DNA of 64,000 bases from positions 4,030,001 through 4,094,000 of the forward strand of contig NC_092812.1 of the NCBI RefSeq assembly GCF_040954645.1, read 5' to 3'. The position numbers and the translations under genes were made by a program. The stretch comes from Diabrotica undecimpunctata. Taxonomy: Eukaryota; Arthropoda; Insecta; Coleoptera; Chrysomelidae. The stretch's first letter is position 1, and every line of letters begins with the position of its first letter. Below, in pieces: positions 39,129-49,717 of this stretch. The notes under the pieces are model-generated. The model ran no database searches, had not been told where the DNA came from, and was given only the letters and a program-made list of their open reading frames with translations.

Positions 39129-39542
39129 TACAAAGTTTGTGTGTTGTGTAATTTCATGTTTACTTACTTTTTTGAACAACAGATAAAAATTTATAAATAA
39201 AATGTATTTTAAAGCCTTTTGACTTTTACTGTACTCCTTATAATGTCTGAATGTTTTATTTTTGTGAAAAAATGTTACGAAGAAAGTTAAACATTAACAA
39301 ATTTTAGACAATGTGACAAATACATTTTTCTAAATTACGCCCGTAAATTAAAGTGGGCCATTGACTAAACTTTATTAGCTAATGCTCATGTCTACCTTTG
39401 CACAATGTGAAATAATCATGAAAATGGATGATTGATAATTACCGAAAAAACACTGTAGTAGGTATATTAGCAATAGTACTTTAGAGATAATTCTAACATT
39501 TTTGTTTTCTACTAAAGATATTTAAAAAATCTATTGTACTTA
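39129..39542. other. Harbinger internal non-coding sequence
   Basis: It lies between the end of the transposase and the MADF exon and is probably the MADF gene intron. Nothing else is seen. Confidence 0.4.
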
Positions 39543-39901
39543 CCATATTGCTTTCAGTATTTCTTTTCAGTTGCCCGGTTTTCATTATTTCATGCATACT
39601 AGTAAACCAGTTCATACTTGGTTTGTAGGTAAACATCTTCAGTACCAGCGCCTGATTTTTCAGATTTTATAACTTTAGCCAGCTCTTGTTGATATGTAGC
39701 ACGAAGACTTTTAATTTTTTGTTTTACTTCGTCTACACCGAAACCGCGTATTCCCATATCTTCCGCAATTTTTTTAACCGCATTTTCTCGAGCTTGTTTA
39801 TTTCTGTATATTGTAGTGTCTATGTTCCATAAACATTCATGTTCGCTGTACAATTCCACAAACTTACATATTGTTGTATGATTCCACCTCGGTTGTGTCA
39901 T
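39543..39901 (-). pseudogene. Harbinger MADF (Myb/SANT-like) DNA-binding protein, N-terminal exon
   Basis: The frame from 39901 reads MTQPRWNHTTICKFVELY, then HECLWNIDTTIYRNKQAREN and VKQKIKSLRATYQQELAKV, a MADF domain. A one-base change near 39630 shifts the frame; the expected continuation (NWFTSMHEIMKTGQLKRNT) follows in another frame and ends at a GTAAGT donor near 39545. In Harbinger elements this partner binds the inverted ends and escorts the transposase to the nucleus. Confidence 0.75.
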
Positions 39902-40247
39902 TTTGAATTTAATAGTAACACTATTGCAACGGCGATAATAACAATGTTCAGACTAAATAAGGTTAGCACTCGCTTCTTCCGAAATTTCACGTGTTCCAAT
40001 GAGACAAGTAATCGACAAGTCGCGTACCGGTAAGTAAATTTCATGAAGGAGGAAAGCAAGTGCGTTGAGAAATAGACACTCTTTCTATTCACTTGACTGT
40101 CGTTTTAGCTTGTATGGCAAGTTGCCAGGTACTTTCCTAACCTTAAAATAAGAATCAAGTAAACGTTTACAAAATGCAAGTAACTTGTGGCAAGTAACCT
40201 GCCCACTTTACTTGCTTTTTTACTGACCTCATGTACACCAGCTTTTA

Positions 40248-41090
40248 GAGCTAGAATACAAGACCCACAATACAGCCATGTACTTAGTTTTCGAAGACAA
40301 GTTTACTTTACACCTACAGACAATTTTACTGTACTCGACTCCGTCCTAAATGATTTTGAAAATATTTTGTACTAAATTTTTCTTTCCGATAAACTAGCTT
40401 GTTACAAATGCCACCAAGCAGGTCACGTTTCCTCGGACTGTACCTCAAATCCCTCTTATCCACAAAATACTCAAACGCCCCAAACGGAGGAAGATTTTCT
40501 TCCACAAATACCATCCACTAGCTCCAAACAAAATCACATTACACATGTAAATGACGAATCTGGAGAAGAAATGGATGCTGAAGTCAGCACTGATACCGAT
40601 AATAAAAATAAATGATCTTAGTAGGAAGTGTCATCCCCAACTTGCTTTACTCCTACAGAAACTATACCAACGGAATTCATGAAACCAAAACAAGTACAAA
40701 TTAAAAAGAAGAAAAAAATTATTAAATTAGACAAATCCACTTTAGAAACTACTAATATTAAGTCGTTATTACAACCAGTCAAACAATTTATCCAGGATGC
40801 ATTACCACCATATGTACTAAATGACACCTAATTACTAGCATTCTTAGAAGCCGTTCACGGTTCTTCCACCCCAGTAGAACTGGCTCCAGAATACACACAG
40901 AATATACACGGGTTGGGACATAGGCTAACTGAAATATATCCAATGTTGAACGAAAGAACAATTAAATTTATAATTACAAGAATCAAGAAAAAACTACTTA
41001 GTAAAATAAACCAATATTTTAGTATTCAGGATGACACCTCTGAAGATACTGACGCATCACAGAAAAATACTCCTTCCAACGATAAATAAA
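40248..41090 (+). pseudogene. I-like gag, C-terminal piece with zinc knuckle (copy 2)
   Basis: It resumes after the Harbinger insertion with RARIQDPQYSHVLSFRRQV. After a frameshift it carries a zinc knuckle CYKCHQAGHVSSDC (C-x2-C-x4-H-x4-C) near 40397-40440. A long hydrophilic tail follows (KPKQVQIKKKKKIIKLD, later IQDDTSEDTDASQK). The end of gag runs into the ORF2 C-terminus with no endonuclease or RT between. Confidence 0.7.
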
Positions 41091-41095
41091 AAAAA

Positions 41096-41288
41096 ACAAA
41101 AAGTTAACAAAATGGTTAAAAAAAAAAGACGAGATCAAGTCATAAAAAACCGCTTGAGAATAGGACATACCAGGTTAACCCACCAGTACCTAATGAAGGA
41201 AGAACAACAAAAACTGTGCTATGTTTGTGATATTCCTCTGACAATCAAACACATTATTGTAAGTTACCCACTTTCTCACCTGGAATGA
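41096..41288 (+). pseudogene. ORF2 C-terminal domain of I-like LINE copy 2
   Basis: The frame reads RRDQVIKNRLRIGHTRLTHQ and LCYVCDIPLTIKHIIVSYP. This matches the cysteine-rich end of ORF2 in the first copy (12501-12836), with the last C of the cluster changed to Y. It follows gag directly, so about 3.7 kb of ORF2 is missing. Confidence 0.7.
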
Positions 41289-41737
41289 CTTCAAAGTGAT
41301 TTACCAAGTGATCTGAAAAGTCCTCTGAACTATAGTAAATGTGATAAAGTGACAAGTTTGTAAAACTAACCAAATTGTACAATCTAATATAAAAATAGAC
41401 TTAAGTTTTCAATTCCAATTAGTTGTTATAAGCAAACATCTGGTTTTATATCCAACTCTTTCCCGCCAATAACCTTTCATAGTTGAAGCGGTTTACTTAA
41501 TAAAAAAAAATATCAACATGTCATCAGATGTTACTATACAAAATGTCTCAGAGAATAAATCTTATTTTTTAGCAGACTCCCAGCAGAATTTTCCAACAAA
41601 AGAATAAGCAATACTTTTCAGCACTCTTAATAATGCACAACTTCAAGATTACCTTATTTCCTAAGGTAATTTAATAAAAAGCACGTGGTGTTCGTGTGTA
41701 TTAAGGTATAAAAAAAATTGCTTATTACAAGCTTAAA

Positions 41738-41796
41738 TTTTTATTTTAAGAAGATCTTTTCGGAATTAAATCATTCCATCATCAGTTAAATAAAAA
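41738..41796 (-). ncRNA. hammerhead-like ribozyme, left arm
   Basis: The mirror copy of the right-arm motif, on the minus strand, core CTGATGA at 41785-41779. Same helices and the same extra T. Confidence 0.6.
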
Positions 41797-42132
41797 GTTG
41801 TTAAAAAACATTGTATGGCCACTTAAAAAAACTTTCGAAGGACATCCGTATTAAAGTATAATCCTCATGGTTTTATCAAGGTAAATGCAATAGACTTAAC
41901 TTATTGATTATTAAAACTGAAGATGGGGGCATCTTACATGACCCCCTGTAGCTGGTGAAGTTTTTTAACTTCACCAGCTACAGGGGGTCATGTAAGATGC
42001 CCCCATCTTCAGTTTTAATAATCAATAAGTTAAGTCTATTGCATTTACCTTGATAAAACCATGAGGATTATACTTTAATACGGATGTCCTTCGAAAGTTT
42101 TTTTAAGTGGCCATACAATGTTTTTTAACAAC

Positions 42133-42191
42133 TTTTTATTTAACTGATGATGGAATGATTTAATTCCGAAAAGATCTTCTTAAAATAAAAA
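42133..42191 (+). ncRNA. hammerhead-like ribozyme, right arm
   Basis: Helix I pairs UUUAA/UUAAA, then a bulged A, then UUUUUA/UAAAAA. The core CUGAUGA is at 42144-42150, followed by one extra U. Helix II is GGAAU/AUUCC. GAA is at 42168-42170. Helix III is the palindrome AAGA/UCUU, with C17 at 42179. The extra U after the core is non-standard, so activity is uncertain. Confidence 0.6.
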
Positions 42192-42480
42192 TTTAAGCTT
42201 GTAATAAGCAATTTTTTTTATACCTTAATACACACGAACACCACGTGCTTTGTATTCAACAGGTATACTAGCCACTCCTGGATATTTCCACTTCATGGTT
42301 TGTTCCAGTTTCACTTTTAATTTTGTAATTTAATAAATCCCAAAAATATCTAATTTACGTCTCATCTATCTAACAATCGAATATGTATGTATCTAAATAG
42401 CAAGCAAGCTGTTGAGGATTTTACGACGAACTTTGGGTCTATAGAGGTGGACAAATTTGGGTTAAATGCCCAGTTTGTTG

Positions 42481-42758
42481 AAAACTAGAATGGTCCCAAT
42501 GATATTTGTGGACTGTAATTATTCACCAACGCTTTTGTTCAATAGCACACCCCATAAAGAAGTGGTAAACATTTTATCTAATACTTTAAGAAAGATTAAA
42601 ATAATAGATGAGTTGATTAAGTACAGGTTTAATTATACAAAAACGACAAACATACAAAATTAAAAAGATTAAACTAAAAAAGGGAACATATCTACTAAAT
42701 TTAGCAATATTACTAACTTAGATAAATTAAAAGTCCATTGATTATCAGATAAATTAAG
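42481..42758. other. no gene seen
   Basis: AT-rich DNA between gag copy 3 and the RTE-like LINE. It is probably decayed retroelement sequence. Confidence 0.3.
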
Positions 42759-42769
42759 AGTCTATGAAT

Positions 42770-43343
42770 CTTCTTCTCCTTTTGGTACATATCCTCTGTG
42801 GCTATTGGCAATCACGTTGGTCCATACAACTTTGTTGACAGCTGCTCTAAATAGATTCCTGTCCACTGTCTGATGTTCTTCAACCACGATGTCCTTCTGC
42901 GGCCTTGAGATCTTTTGCCTTTCTATCTTGCCTTGTAAAATTAGTTGAATTATTTGATACGCTGATCTGATTTGATCTGATTTGATCTGATTGCGCATCA
43001 CATGCCCTAAGTATGTTATCTTTCTGATTTTTACGATACTCATAATTTACAGATTTTTATTCATACGTTGGATCACGGTGTTGTTTGTAACATGATGGAT
43101 ATAGGAAATTCTAAGCATGCGGCGGTAGCACCACATTTCGAAGGCTTCTAATCGTTTGGATATTGCCTCCGTCAAGGTCCACGCTTTGACTCCATATAAA
43201 ACGGTAGAAAATACATAGCATCTCAAGACTCGTGTTCTTATATCAATGTTCAGGTGCATATTACATAAAATCTTCCTGAGGCGATTGAAGACAGCTCTCG
43301 CTTTTTCTATATGACCTGTCATATTTCCTGTGAGTTGTCCCAT
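42770..43343 (-). pseudogene. RTE-like LINE C-terminal region
   Basis: Frames at 43343-43047 and 43043-42762 read LRCYVFSTVLYGVKAWTLTE, MWCYRRMLRISYIHHV, then YLGHVMRNQ and RNLFRAAVNKVVWTNVIA. The fragment at 25641-26240 shares this order. A short ATCAGATC-type tandem repeat at 42955-42992 expands one segment. It ends in the A/G-rich tail. Confidence 0.75.
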
Positions 43344-44580
43344 TCTTTATTTAGGCTGCATTCAAGGTATGTAATTTTGTCGATTATTTTCAAGGGTTCA
43401 TTATTAGCTGTGAATTGGTGCTGTATTGGGTCGTTTTTACTTACTGCAAGAATTTTGGTCTTCTTACAGTTTAATTTCATGCCGTATCTGTCAAAGGCTT
43501 CCACTACACGGTCTATTAATGTTTGCAGATCCTCCGCATTATCAACAATCAAAACCGTATCGTCCGCATATCTTAAATTGTTTATGATTTCACCATTGAT
43601 TTTTAAACCTTCTCTTAAACCATCAATAGCTTCCCTGAGCAGCATTTTCGAGTAAGTATTATACAACGTCGGTGATAAAATGCAGCCCTGACGTACTCCC
43701 AGTTTTATCGTGAATCCTTGTGGAGTTTCGTTGTCTTCTCGTACAGTTGCCCTTTTCTGTAAGTATAAATTTTTAATTAGGCGTAAATCTTTGTCACCAA
43801 TACTAGATTCTTTCAGTATATGAAATAATTTTTGATGTTGGACCTTGTCAAATGCTTTTTCAAAGTCTATAAAGCATGCGTAGACTTCACAATTTACGTC
43901 TAGAGCTCTTTGTATCAATACTTGTATGAAAAATAGGGCTTCTCGCGTTCCCAGACCGCTTCTAAACCCAAACTGAACACTGCTAATGTTTTCTTCAAGT
44001 GTTCTATATATGCGAAAGTGAATAACGGAGAGAACGATTTTAACTGTATGGCTCATTAAGCTTATAATTCGGTAGGAAATTCTGCAGTTCCATACATTTT
44101 GTTCAGTAGACTCGTTAGGAGTTTGAGTTGGTTGTTTTTAAATAGTTTCAATATTTCAGCTTGTATGTTATCAGGTCCAGGTACTTTGTTAGTTTTTAGT
44201 CTTTTTATTGCATATGCTACTTCACTGAATATTATTTCTGGTCCTGAACATCCAGAAACACTGAATTCTATCTCTTGCTCTTCCTTGAATAATTCATTTA
44301 TATATTGCCTCCATCTCTCAAGTATTCTCTCATTTTTGTACAGCAGATTATTGTGCCCGTCTGGTATTAAGTTATGACTTCGTGATCCGTTTCCTCCCGT
44401 TAAGTTTTTGATCTTTATATGTAAGTTAAAAGTGTCATGCTTCTGTTCTAGGGATTCTGTTTCTATGCATTGATCTTGTAGCCATGATTCTTTTGTTTCT
44501 TTAATCTTTTTCTTAATGATTTTGTTTATTTCTTTGTACCTTTCCTCATTCTTATTTCTGTGTTTTCTTCGTTCTTCCAT
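43319..44580 (-). pseudogene. RTE-like reverse transcriptase, frameshifted
   Basis: The first part (44580-44062) ends with LKTNKVPGPDNIQAEILKL. The second (44056-43319) reads FGFRSGLGTREALFFIQVL, CFIDFEKAFDKVQHQKL, LGVRQGCILSPTLYN and NNLRYADDTVLIV, with the YADD pair intact. One frameshift near 44060 removes the YRPIS region. The enzyme would prime from endonuclease nicks. Confidence 0.85.
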
Positions 44581-44709
44581 TAGCTCTAATATTTCTTGTC
44601 TTATCCATGGCTATTTCTTTATATTGTTTTCTGGTTTAAGTTTATTATCTACCACTGAATTACAGATATTTTTGATTTTATTCCACATATCATCCACACT
44701 TATGTTTTC

Positions 44710-45590
44710 TTAATTAATATCTGAGATTACCATGCTGCTTATTTTGTTGTTGATTTCCTCTTTGCTTTCTTCTCTTCTGGTTTTATATTTTAACTTCTGG
44801 ATGCTGGATGTCCAGACGTTTTTGTGCTTTTCTTTATGAACTTTTTTCATATGGAGTTTGAAACGTCCTAGTAAAAGATTATGGTCTGATGGAACATCTG
44901 CTTCCGGATATGTTTTTGCAGATTTTACGGAATTCTGAAACCGTTTGTTGACGATGATGCGGTCAATCTGGTTTCTAATCATTTTTTTTTGACAGTCAGC
45001 TGGAGATTTCCAAGCGTAGAGTTTTCGAGGTGGTAATTAAAAAAGGTATTCAGTATTGCACTATTCTTTTCCTGGCAGAACTGAACAAGGCGGTCTCCCC
45101 TATTATTTCGCGTTCCTAGTCCAAAGTGTCCCACAGAATTGCCAACACCTCCTTTGCCTATTTTGGCCTTGAAATCTCCTAGCAGGATATTCACTTCTTG
45201 CTTTTTGCTATGTTTTAGGAATTTTTTCAATTGGTCATAGAATATTTCTATTTCCTGCTCTGAGCTTTGATGCTTGAATAATGTTCAGGTTAACGGGTTT
45301 AGCATTAATTTTGAGTACTGCAACTCTATCTGATATTCCTATAAAACTAAGTACACAATTGTTAACTTCTTTATTTACTATTATAGCCACTTCGTTTTTG
45401 TTTCTTGTTGTAGTATCTCCACAGTAGTATATTGTGTGGTTTTCTATTTCGCACCGCTCTAAATTGAGCCATCCAACTTCACTGCATCCAAGTATGTCAA
45501 TGTTGAGTCTTCGCATTTCTTTAATTACGTTATTCACTTTTCCGGTCTAAGGTAAACTTCATACATTCCATGTACCAATCTTCTTATCAT
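44710..45590 (-). pseudogene. RTE-like endonuclease, frameshifted
   Basis: Three frames carry an APE-type endonuclease in order. They read EMRRLNIDILGCSEVGWLN with NHTIYYCGD (45537-45235), then NILLGDFKAKIGKGG with FCQEKNSAILNTFF (45230-44979), then IDRIIVNKRFQNSV with VPSDHNLLLGRF (44982-44710). The SDHN catalytic block and the GDFKAKIG block are visible. Frameshifts near 45232 and 44980 disable it. Confidence 0.8.
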
Positions 45591-45906
45591 GTTTAAATCT
45601 AAATATTTGTGGAAACCGGAAGATTCTTAGCACCCTCTCCCTGCTTAAGGGGTGCCCGAGACTAAGGGCCGTTTTCCGTTGCCTTCTCCAATGATTTTTC
45701 TTTTGTGTGAGGTTTACTTCTTGGGAATGGATGTATGAGAAGATTTATTGGTTTTTGGTAGGGATCTTGGGAGAGGGACATGACTTCCCCCGGCACGGGT
45801 TGGGGGATACCCATGGCTCGCGTGGGCAAGGTTGTATACATAATGTAGACCTATCTCATACCGGGATCGTACAAAAGTATCTACCCGCTTCCACTAGTCT
45901 ATGAAT

Positions 45907-46463
45907 GCAAAACTCTTTTAAAATGTTTATTAAACCATTTCATATTATATTTTCCAGTTCTATTGTACACCACGATGACTTGTGATCACTGGTTATTTAT
46001 CTAACTCGAAACAAATCTGCTTTTATCTTAAACCTTTGGGCCACGGATCACTAGCCTACTACACAAATCAGCAATCACCTTAGAACTTTTACAATTTAGC
46101 CGTGTAATCGCTAAACAAATAGAACCCAATGATCTATGCTAAATTATACACTTAGGTGAAAATTTTTCTAACTTATTCTTATATAAATTAAATGGAATTA
46201 AGGTACAATTATCTTAACCCTTTTTAACACTTTTTCAAGTCAAATTATAAACTTTTTACATGTCGTTGACAAATTTTGCAACACAAGTATGTACAACTCA
46301 ATCTGAGCCAAGGTACTAAATATTTTAACTTTAAGGACTAACGAATACAGTCTCTCCCCGCCCTACTGATAAACGTGGACATAATCTATTGGTTTATTTG
46401 TTACTTCGCGTGCTAATATTTAATTTCGACTTTAAAATCATGCGTTTTCGGTACACTGGCTCA
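45907..46463 (-). mobile_element. probable BEL/Pao 3' LTR (partial)
   Basis: On the minus strand a purine-rich AGCGGGAGGAG (46466-46476) precedes TGAGCCAGTG at 46463, as expected for a polypurine tract and LTR start. The LTR would run to at least 45907, where the RTE insertion lies. The outer end is not defined and no second LTR is in the window. The BEL assignment comes from the adjoining pol. Confidence 0.4.
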
Positions 46464-46556
46464 TACTCCTCCCGCTGGCTTGGCCAGAGAAAACAAAAGC
46501 CGAACATAATATATGCTTCACCAGAAGACGTCAAAATTATTTCGAATCCGGTCCTG

Positions 46557-46720
46557 TTAAATTAAATGTAGACTTGAGTCAAGGCTTACAAAATACTTAA
46601 TACTAACTAAGGATACCTTGCTAACTAAGTATTGCATTACCTTAAACTTACAAAACGGAATTATACTAAAGCGATAAAAGGAATATATAAAAACATGTTT
46701 GTACAAAATTTCCGAAGACG
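46557..46720 (-). pseudogene. BEL/Pao pol, extreme C-terminus
   Basis: Across the AGACG target site, the minus reading VRPITKICRLPS (49718 side) joins in frame to SEILYKHVFIYSFY on this side. The integrase tail motif RPITKICRLP is typical of BEL pol. The frame ends at 46557. Confidence 0.6.
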
Positions 46721-49717
46721 CAGGGGTATTTGAACGATTTAGGCGGCCAAAAGTCGATTTTTCAAAACAATAAGTACGTCTACGAAAATATTTGCCTGAA
46801 GTACAATAACCTTCCGCGAATAGTACCCAAGCCCTTCCGACCTCTGACCTCCACTCACATTCGTGCACGGTCAGTCTGAATTAGATCTTGTCACCTCGTG
46901 CACGTGTATCGGTTCTCAGCGCTCCTATAAACGTTATTTACAAAGTGATATTTTAGTCTATTAAGTTTGTTTGTGTAGAAAAAAATCATGGATTCTCAAA
47001 CAAGAGGTTAGTAGCTTATAATATATATTAAAATCTATTTGATTTATTGGTTTATTAATTCACTTTTATCGCTCTAAAATTAAGTTGTTTTTGATCCAAA
47101 TTTTCTCAAAAAAAATTATTTGTGTAGTAGATTTTTATTTCTATCGGAATAGATCCGGCAATTATTTTTGTTACTATGTATAATTCAATTTTATTACTAT
47201 CAGAAAGTCAAAGAATTTGCCACGGATAATCCCGGATAATTAAAAATTTTGTACTGTGAAAATTATAAGATAATGAGAGAATTAAGGACTTAAATTTTCC
47301 GAAAATATACTTTATCTGTTTTTGGCTTAAACGAAATATTTGTTAGTTTTAGGTTCAGGGGGTACATCTGGAGTTAAGATTGTAACTAGAAAATACTTGT
47401 TCGATCGCATGAGAAAAGAAAATTTACCTAATTTAGAAGAAAAACTGAATTGTTTAAAAAATCAACTTTTGTCTAATGATGACTACACTAATGACCAAAT
47501 CGGAATACTGAAAAGCAATTTTGCGCATTTTAAGTCAGAAATGAAGAAAAGATGGACGAAAGCCCATAAGAGAGAAGATGTATTTCTTAAATATAACGAT
47601 TCTTGGCTCGAGGGTACCTTTGCGATTCCTGTTACCGATAGTACGGCAAATCGGCCAGGACGACCTCAGAAAACTTTTGGAGATCTCAGTGAAAGAAGTA
47701 AACGAAGGAGAACACAAGATATTCGCTTCAACTTCGACGAAGATACTCTAGTGCATGCTGCTCAAGTCAAGTTACAGGAAAGAGGAAAGAGAGACGCTTC
47801 CAATGTACTCAAAGGAATTATATGTTCGCCAACTCGCGCATCAAAATATAAAAAGGCATACAATCGCACAAAGTCTTTCAGAGATAAAATTAATCCTTTG
47901 AGTATCCAGGAAGCCAGCCAAATGTTCATAGAGGCAGACCTAACACGAGCACAATATGATGTAATACGAAGCACGAATAAAAACTTCTTTTCGTGTTACA
48001 GTCTGCTACAAAAAGAAAAAAAGAAATGCTATCCGCCACCTGAAGCTTGCACTGTAACTAGCACTAGTGCGGAAGCTAAATTGCAGCCTTTGATCAACCT
48101 AACCGTTAGACGATTATCGGAGTACCTAGAAGAGGTTTTACTATCGTTAAAAGAGAAAGAACGCGAAACTCTAAAATTAATCTGCAAATGGGGCTGTGAT
48201 GGGTCCCAGCAATCGCAGTACAAACAAAAGTTTGATAGTGATGAGGACAGTGATTCCAATATATTTCAAAGTTGCTTTGTTCCTTTGAAATTAGTATTTG
48301 GACAAAAAAATTAAAAAAAACTGTATGGGAAAACCCCACACCCTCTTCTCCTAGGTTTTGTCGGCCAATAAGGTTTAGGTTTGTCAAAGAGACCAGTAAT
48401 ACCACTAAAGAAGAAATTTATTATATCAATAATTCTATTAACTCGCTTGTTGCAACCGATTTTGACTTATGTGGACAACAATTTAGAGTCAAATATGAAT
48501 TCATAATGACAATGGTGGACGGAAAGGTCTGCAATGCTGCCACAGGAACTACATCGACAAGCCGATGTTATATTTGCGGTGCTACTTCAAAAGATATTAA
48601 TAACTTAGACAGAGCAAATTGTGTTCATGATGGGGCAATTCAGTTCGGACTCTCTGTATTACATGCCAGAGTAAGAGTATTTGAAAGTATTCTGCATTTG
48701 GTGTACAAATTGCCAGTGAAAAAATATAGGGCAAGAAAAACAGAAGCTGAAAAACAATTGGAAAAAGAAAGGAAAAACAAATCCAGGAGAGATTCCGCAA
48801 AGAAACTGGATTGCTTGTGGACATGCCAAAGGCGAATTTTGGCAATACAAATGACGGAAATACAAGCCGAAGATTTTTCGAGAATCCCCAAGTTGCTTTA
48901 GAAATTACAGGTATTCATTTTATTTAATATACAGATTAAAAGTGATTTTGGAGACTATTTCAAGCGGCCACAAAATGGACCATGATAAATACGATAATTA
49001 CGCAAAAGAAACTGCTCGTTTATATATAGATCTCTATCCATGGCACCCCATGACGCCCACATTGCACAAAATACTCATGCATGGTGCAATAATTATAAAA
49101 AATGCATTGTTTCCAATTGGGCAGCTCTCTGAAGAAGCCGCAGAAGCCCGCAACAAGCACTTCCGGTCTTATCGCCAAGATTTCGCACGGAAATTTTCTA
49201 GAGAAAGCTGCAACAGGGATATTTTCAATCGCCTACTTTTGAGTTCGGACCCTTTGATGAGTTGTAGGAGGCAAATAAAAAAAAGAAAGAAAAGTAGTTT
49301 CTTATCTGAAACATTACAAATGCTGCTACCTACCGATCCCAATCCAGCTGGATACTCTTCCGGAAACGAAGGAGAAAATGTGCCCTTAGATGATCGTGAA
49401 AGTGATACTAGTGATTCTGAGTGATTATTCTTCTTCAGTATATTTGCATCCGCTGCTGGACAAAGGCATTCCCATAAGTGTTTAATTACTATGTTATTAA
49501 CAGCAATCATAACATATACTCTACGATAGTAAGTTTTATCGGATTAGGAATATTAATAATATTTTGATTTCAAAATAACAACAAAAGTATTAAAATAAAG
49601 TATTTTTTGTTAATAGTTTTTTTTAATAAAAACTATCCGTTCGGCTTAGTAACATTTTTTAAAATACAATATACTATAAAAATAATTTTGGCCGCCTAAA
49701 TCGTTCAAATATCCCTT
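46721..49717 (+). mobile_element. RAG1/Transib-like DNA transposon
   Basis: AGACG lies at 46716-46720 and 49718-49722, a 5 bp target duplication whose removal restores the BEL reading frame. The ends are CAGGGGTATTTGAACGATTT and, reversed, AAGGGATATTTGAACGATTT, both continuing AGGCGGCCAAAA. The 3.0 kb holds one gene on the plus strand. GC-rich 5 bp duplications are a Transib/RAG trait. The ends do not start with the usual CAC, so the superfamily is tentative. Confidence 0.8.
46988..49424 (+). pseudogene. RAG1/Transib-like transposase, nearly complete
   Basis: Exon 1 is MDSQTR (46988-47006) with a GTTAGT donor. An acceptor TTTTAG leads in phase into the exon at 47353. Motifs in order are a KWGCDGS block (a likely catalytic D) near 48187, RPIRF near 48370, a zinc-binding CYICGA near 48570, VLHARVRVFESI, then LHKILMHG and GQLSEEAAEARNKHFRSYR near 49110. 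The last parallels the RAG1 region around its catalytic E. Frameshifts at an A-run near 48305-48320 and near 48780 disable it. A 24 bp GT..AG gap sits at 48911-48934. The RAG1 relation is my reading of motif order, not a search. Confidence 0.55.

Larger units (their letters stand above)
36860..40244 (+). mobile_element. PIF/Harbinger DNA transposon
   Basis: The ends are AGGCCGGTGTACATGAG and, reversed, AAGCTGGTGTACATGAG. A TTA lies on each side (36857-36859 and 40245-40247), the 3 bp target site typical of Harbinger. Subterminal CAAGTAA motifs recur inside both ends. The 3.4 kb element carries a DDE transposase on the plus strand and a MADF-domain protein on the minus strand, the usual two-gene set. 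Confidence 0.9.
33003..41480 (+). mobile_element. I-like LINE, second copy, deleted and twice interrupted
   Basis: The leader (33003-33290) matches the leader of the first I-like LINE. Gag is read in three pieces (33379-33720, 36757-36856, 40248-41090), separated by an IS630-like element and a Harbinger element. Across the Harbinger insertion the reading continues in one frame (MSPISFLRARIQDPQYSHV). After gag comes only the last part of ORF2 (41096-41288); endonuclease, RT and RNase H are gone. The end is taken from fading similarity and is approximate. Confidence 0.7.
41679..42324. mobile_element. palindromic insertion carrying hammerhead motifs on both strands
   Basis: GTAATTTAATAAA flanks the block at 41666-41678 and 42325-42337, a 13 bp target duplication within gag. 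41678-42251 is a near-perfect palindrome (centre about 41964/41965, arms of 287 bp with a TTTT loop), followed by a 73 bp unique tail. Each arm has a hammerhead fold. Inverted terminal-repeat pairs are known for Penelope-like elements, so a Penelope pLTR pair is the likely origin; no Penelope coding sequence is present. Confidence 0.75.
41517..42480 (+). pseudogene. I-like gag, third copy, split by a palindrome
   Basis: It starts MSSDVTIQNVSENKSYFLAD at 41517 and reads on to NNAQLQDYLIS. After the insertion it resumes with HLSNNRICMYLNSKQAVEDF. These align with SKDGLRLQDYLIPLG and RLSNNRVCMYLPSKEIVDNF of the first copy. Frameshifts break it, and similarity fades after 42480. It is separate from copy 2, since a fresh gag start follows the ORF2 end of that copy. 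Confidence 0.65.
42770..45895 (-). mobile_element. RTE-like LINE, full length but decayed
   Basis: AGTCTATGAAT flanks the element at 42759-42769 and 45896-45906, an 11 bp target duplication. The 3.1 kb length and the order of endonuclease, RT and C-terminal domain are those of a complete RTE element. The 3' end is a short GAAGAAG tract. The first 300 bp (45895-45590) are a GC-richer leader. The element lies within or beside a BEL/Pao LTR. Confidence 0.85.

Noticed and set aside
41678..42251. The palindrome as an assembly artefact
   Set aside because: A unique 73 bp tail and a 13 bp target duplication around the whole block favour a real insertion, although an artefact cannot be fully excluded without reads.
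47340..48314. A host gene at 47.3-49.4 kb
   Set aside because: It lies within inverted ends and a 5 bp target duplication and has frameshifts, so it is a transposase pseudogene.
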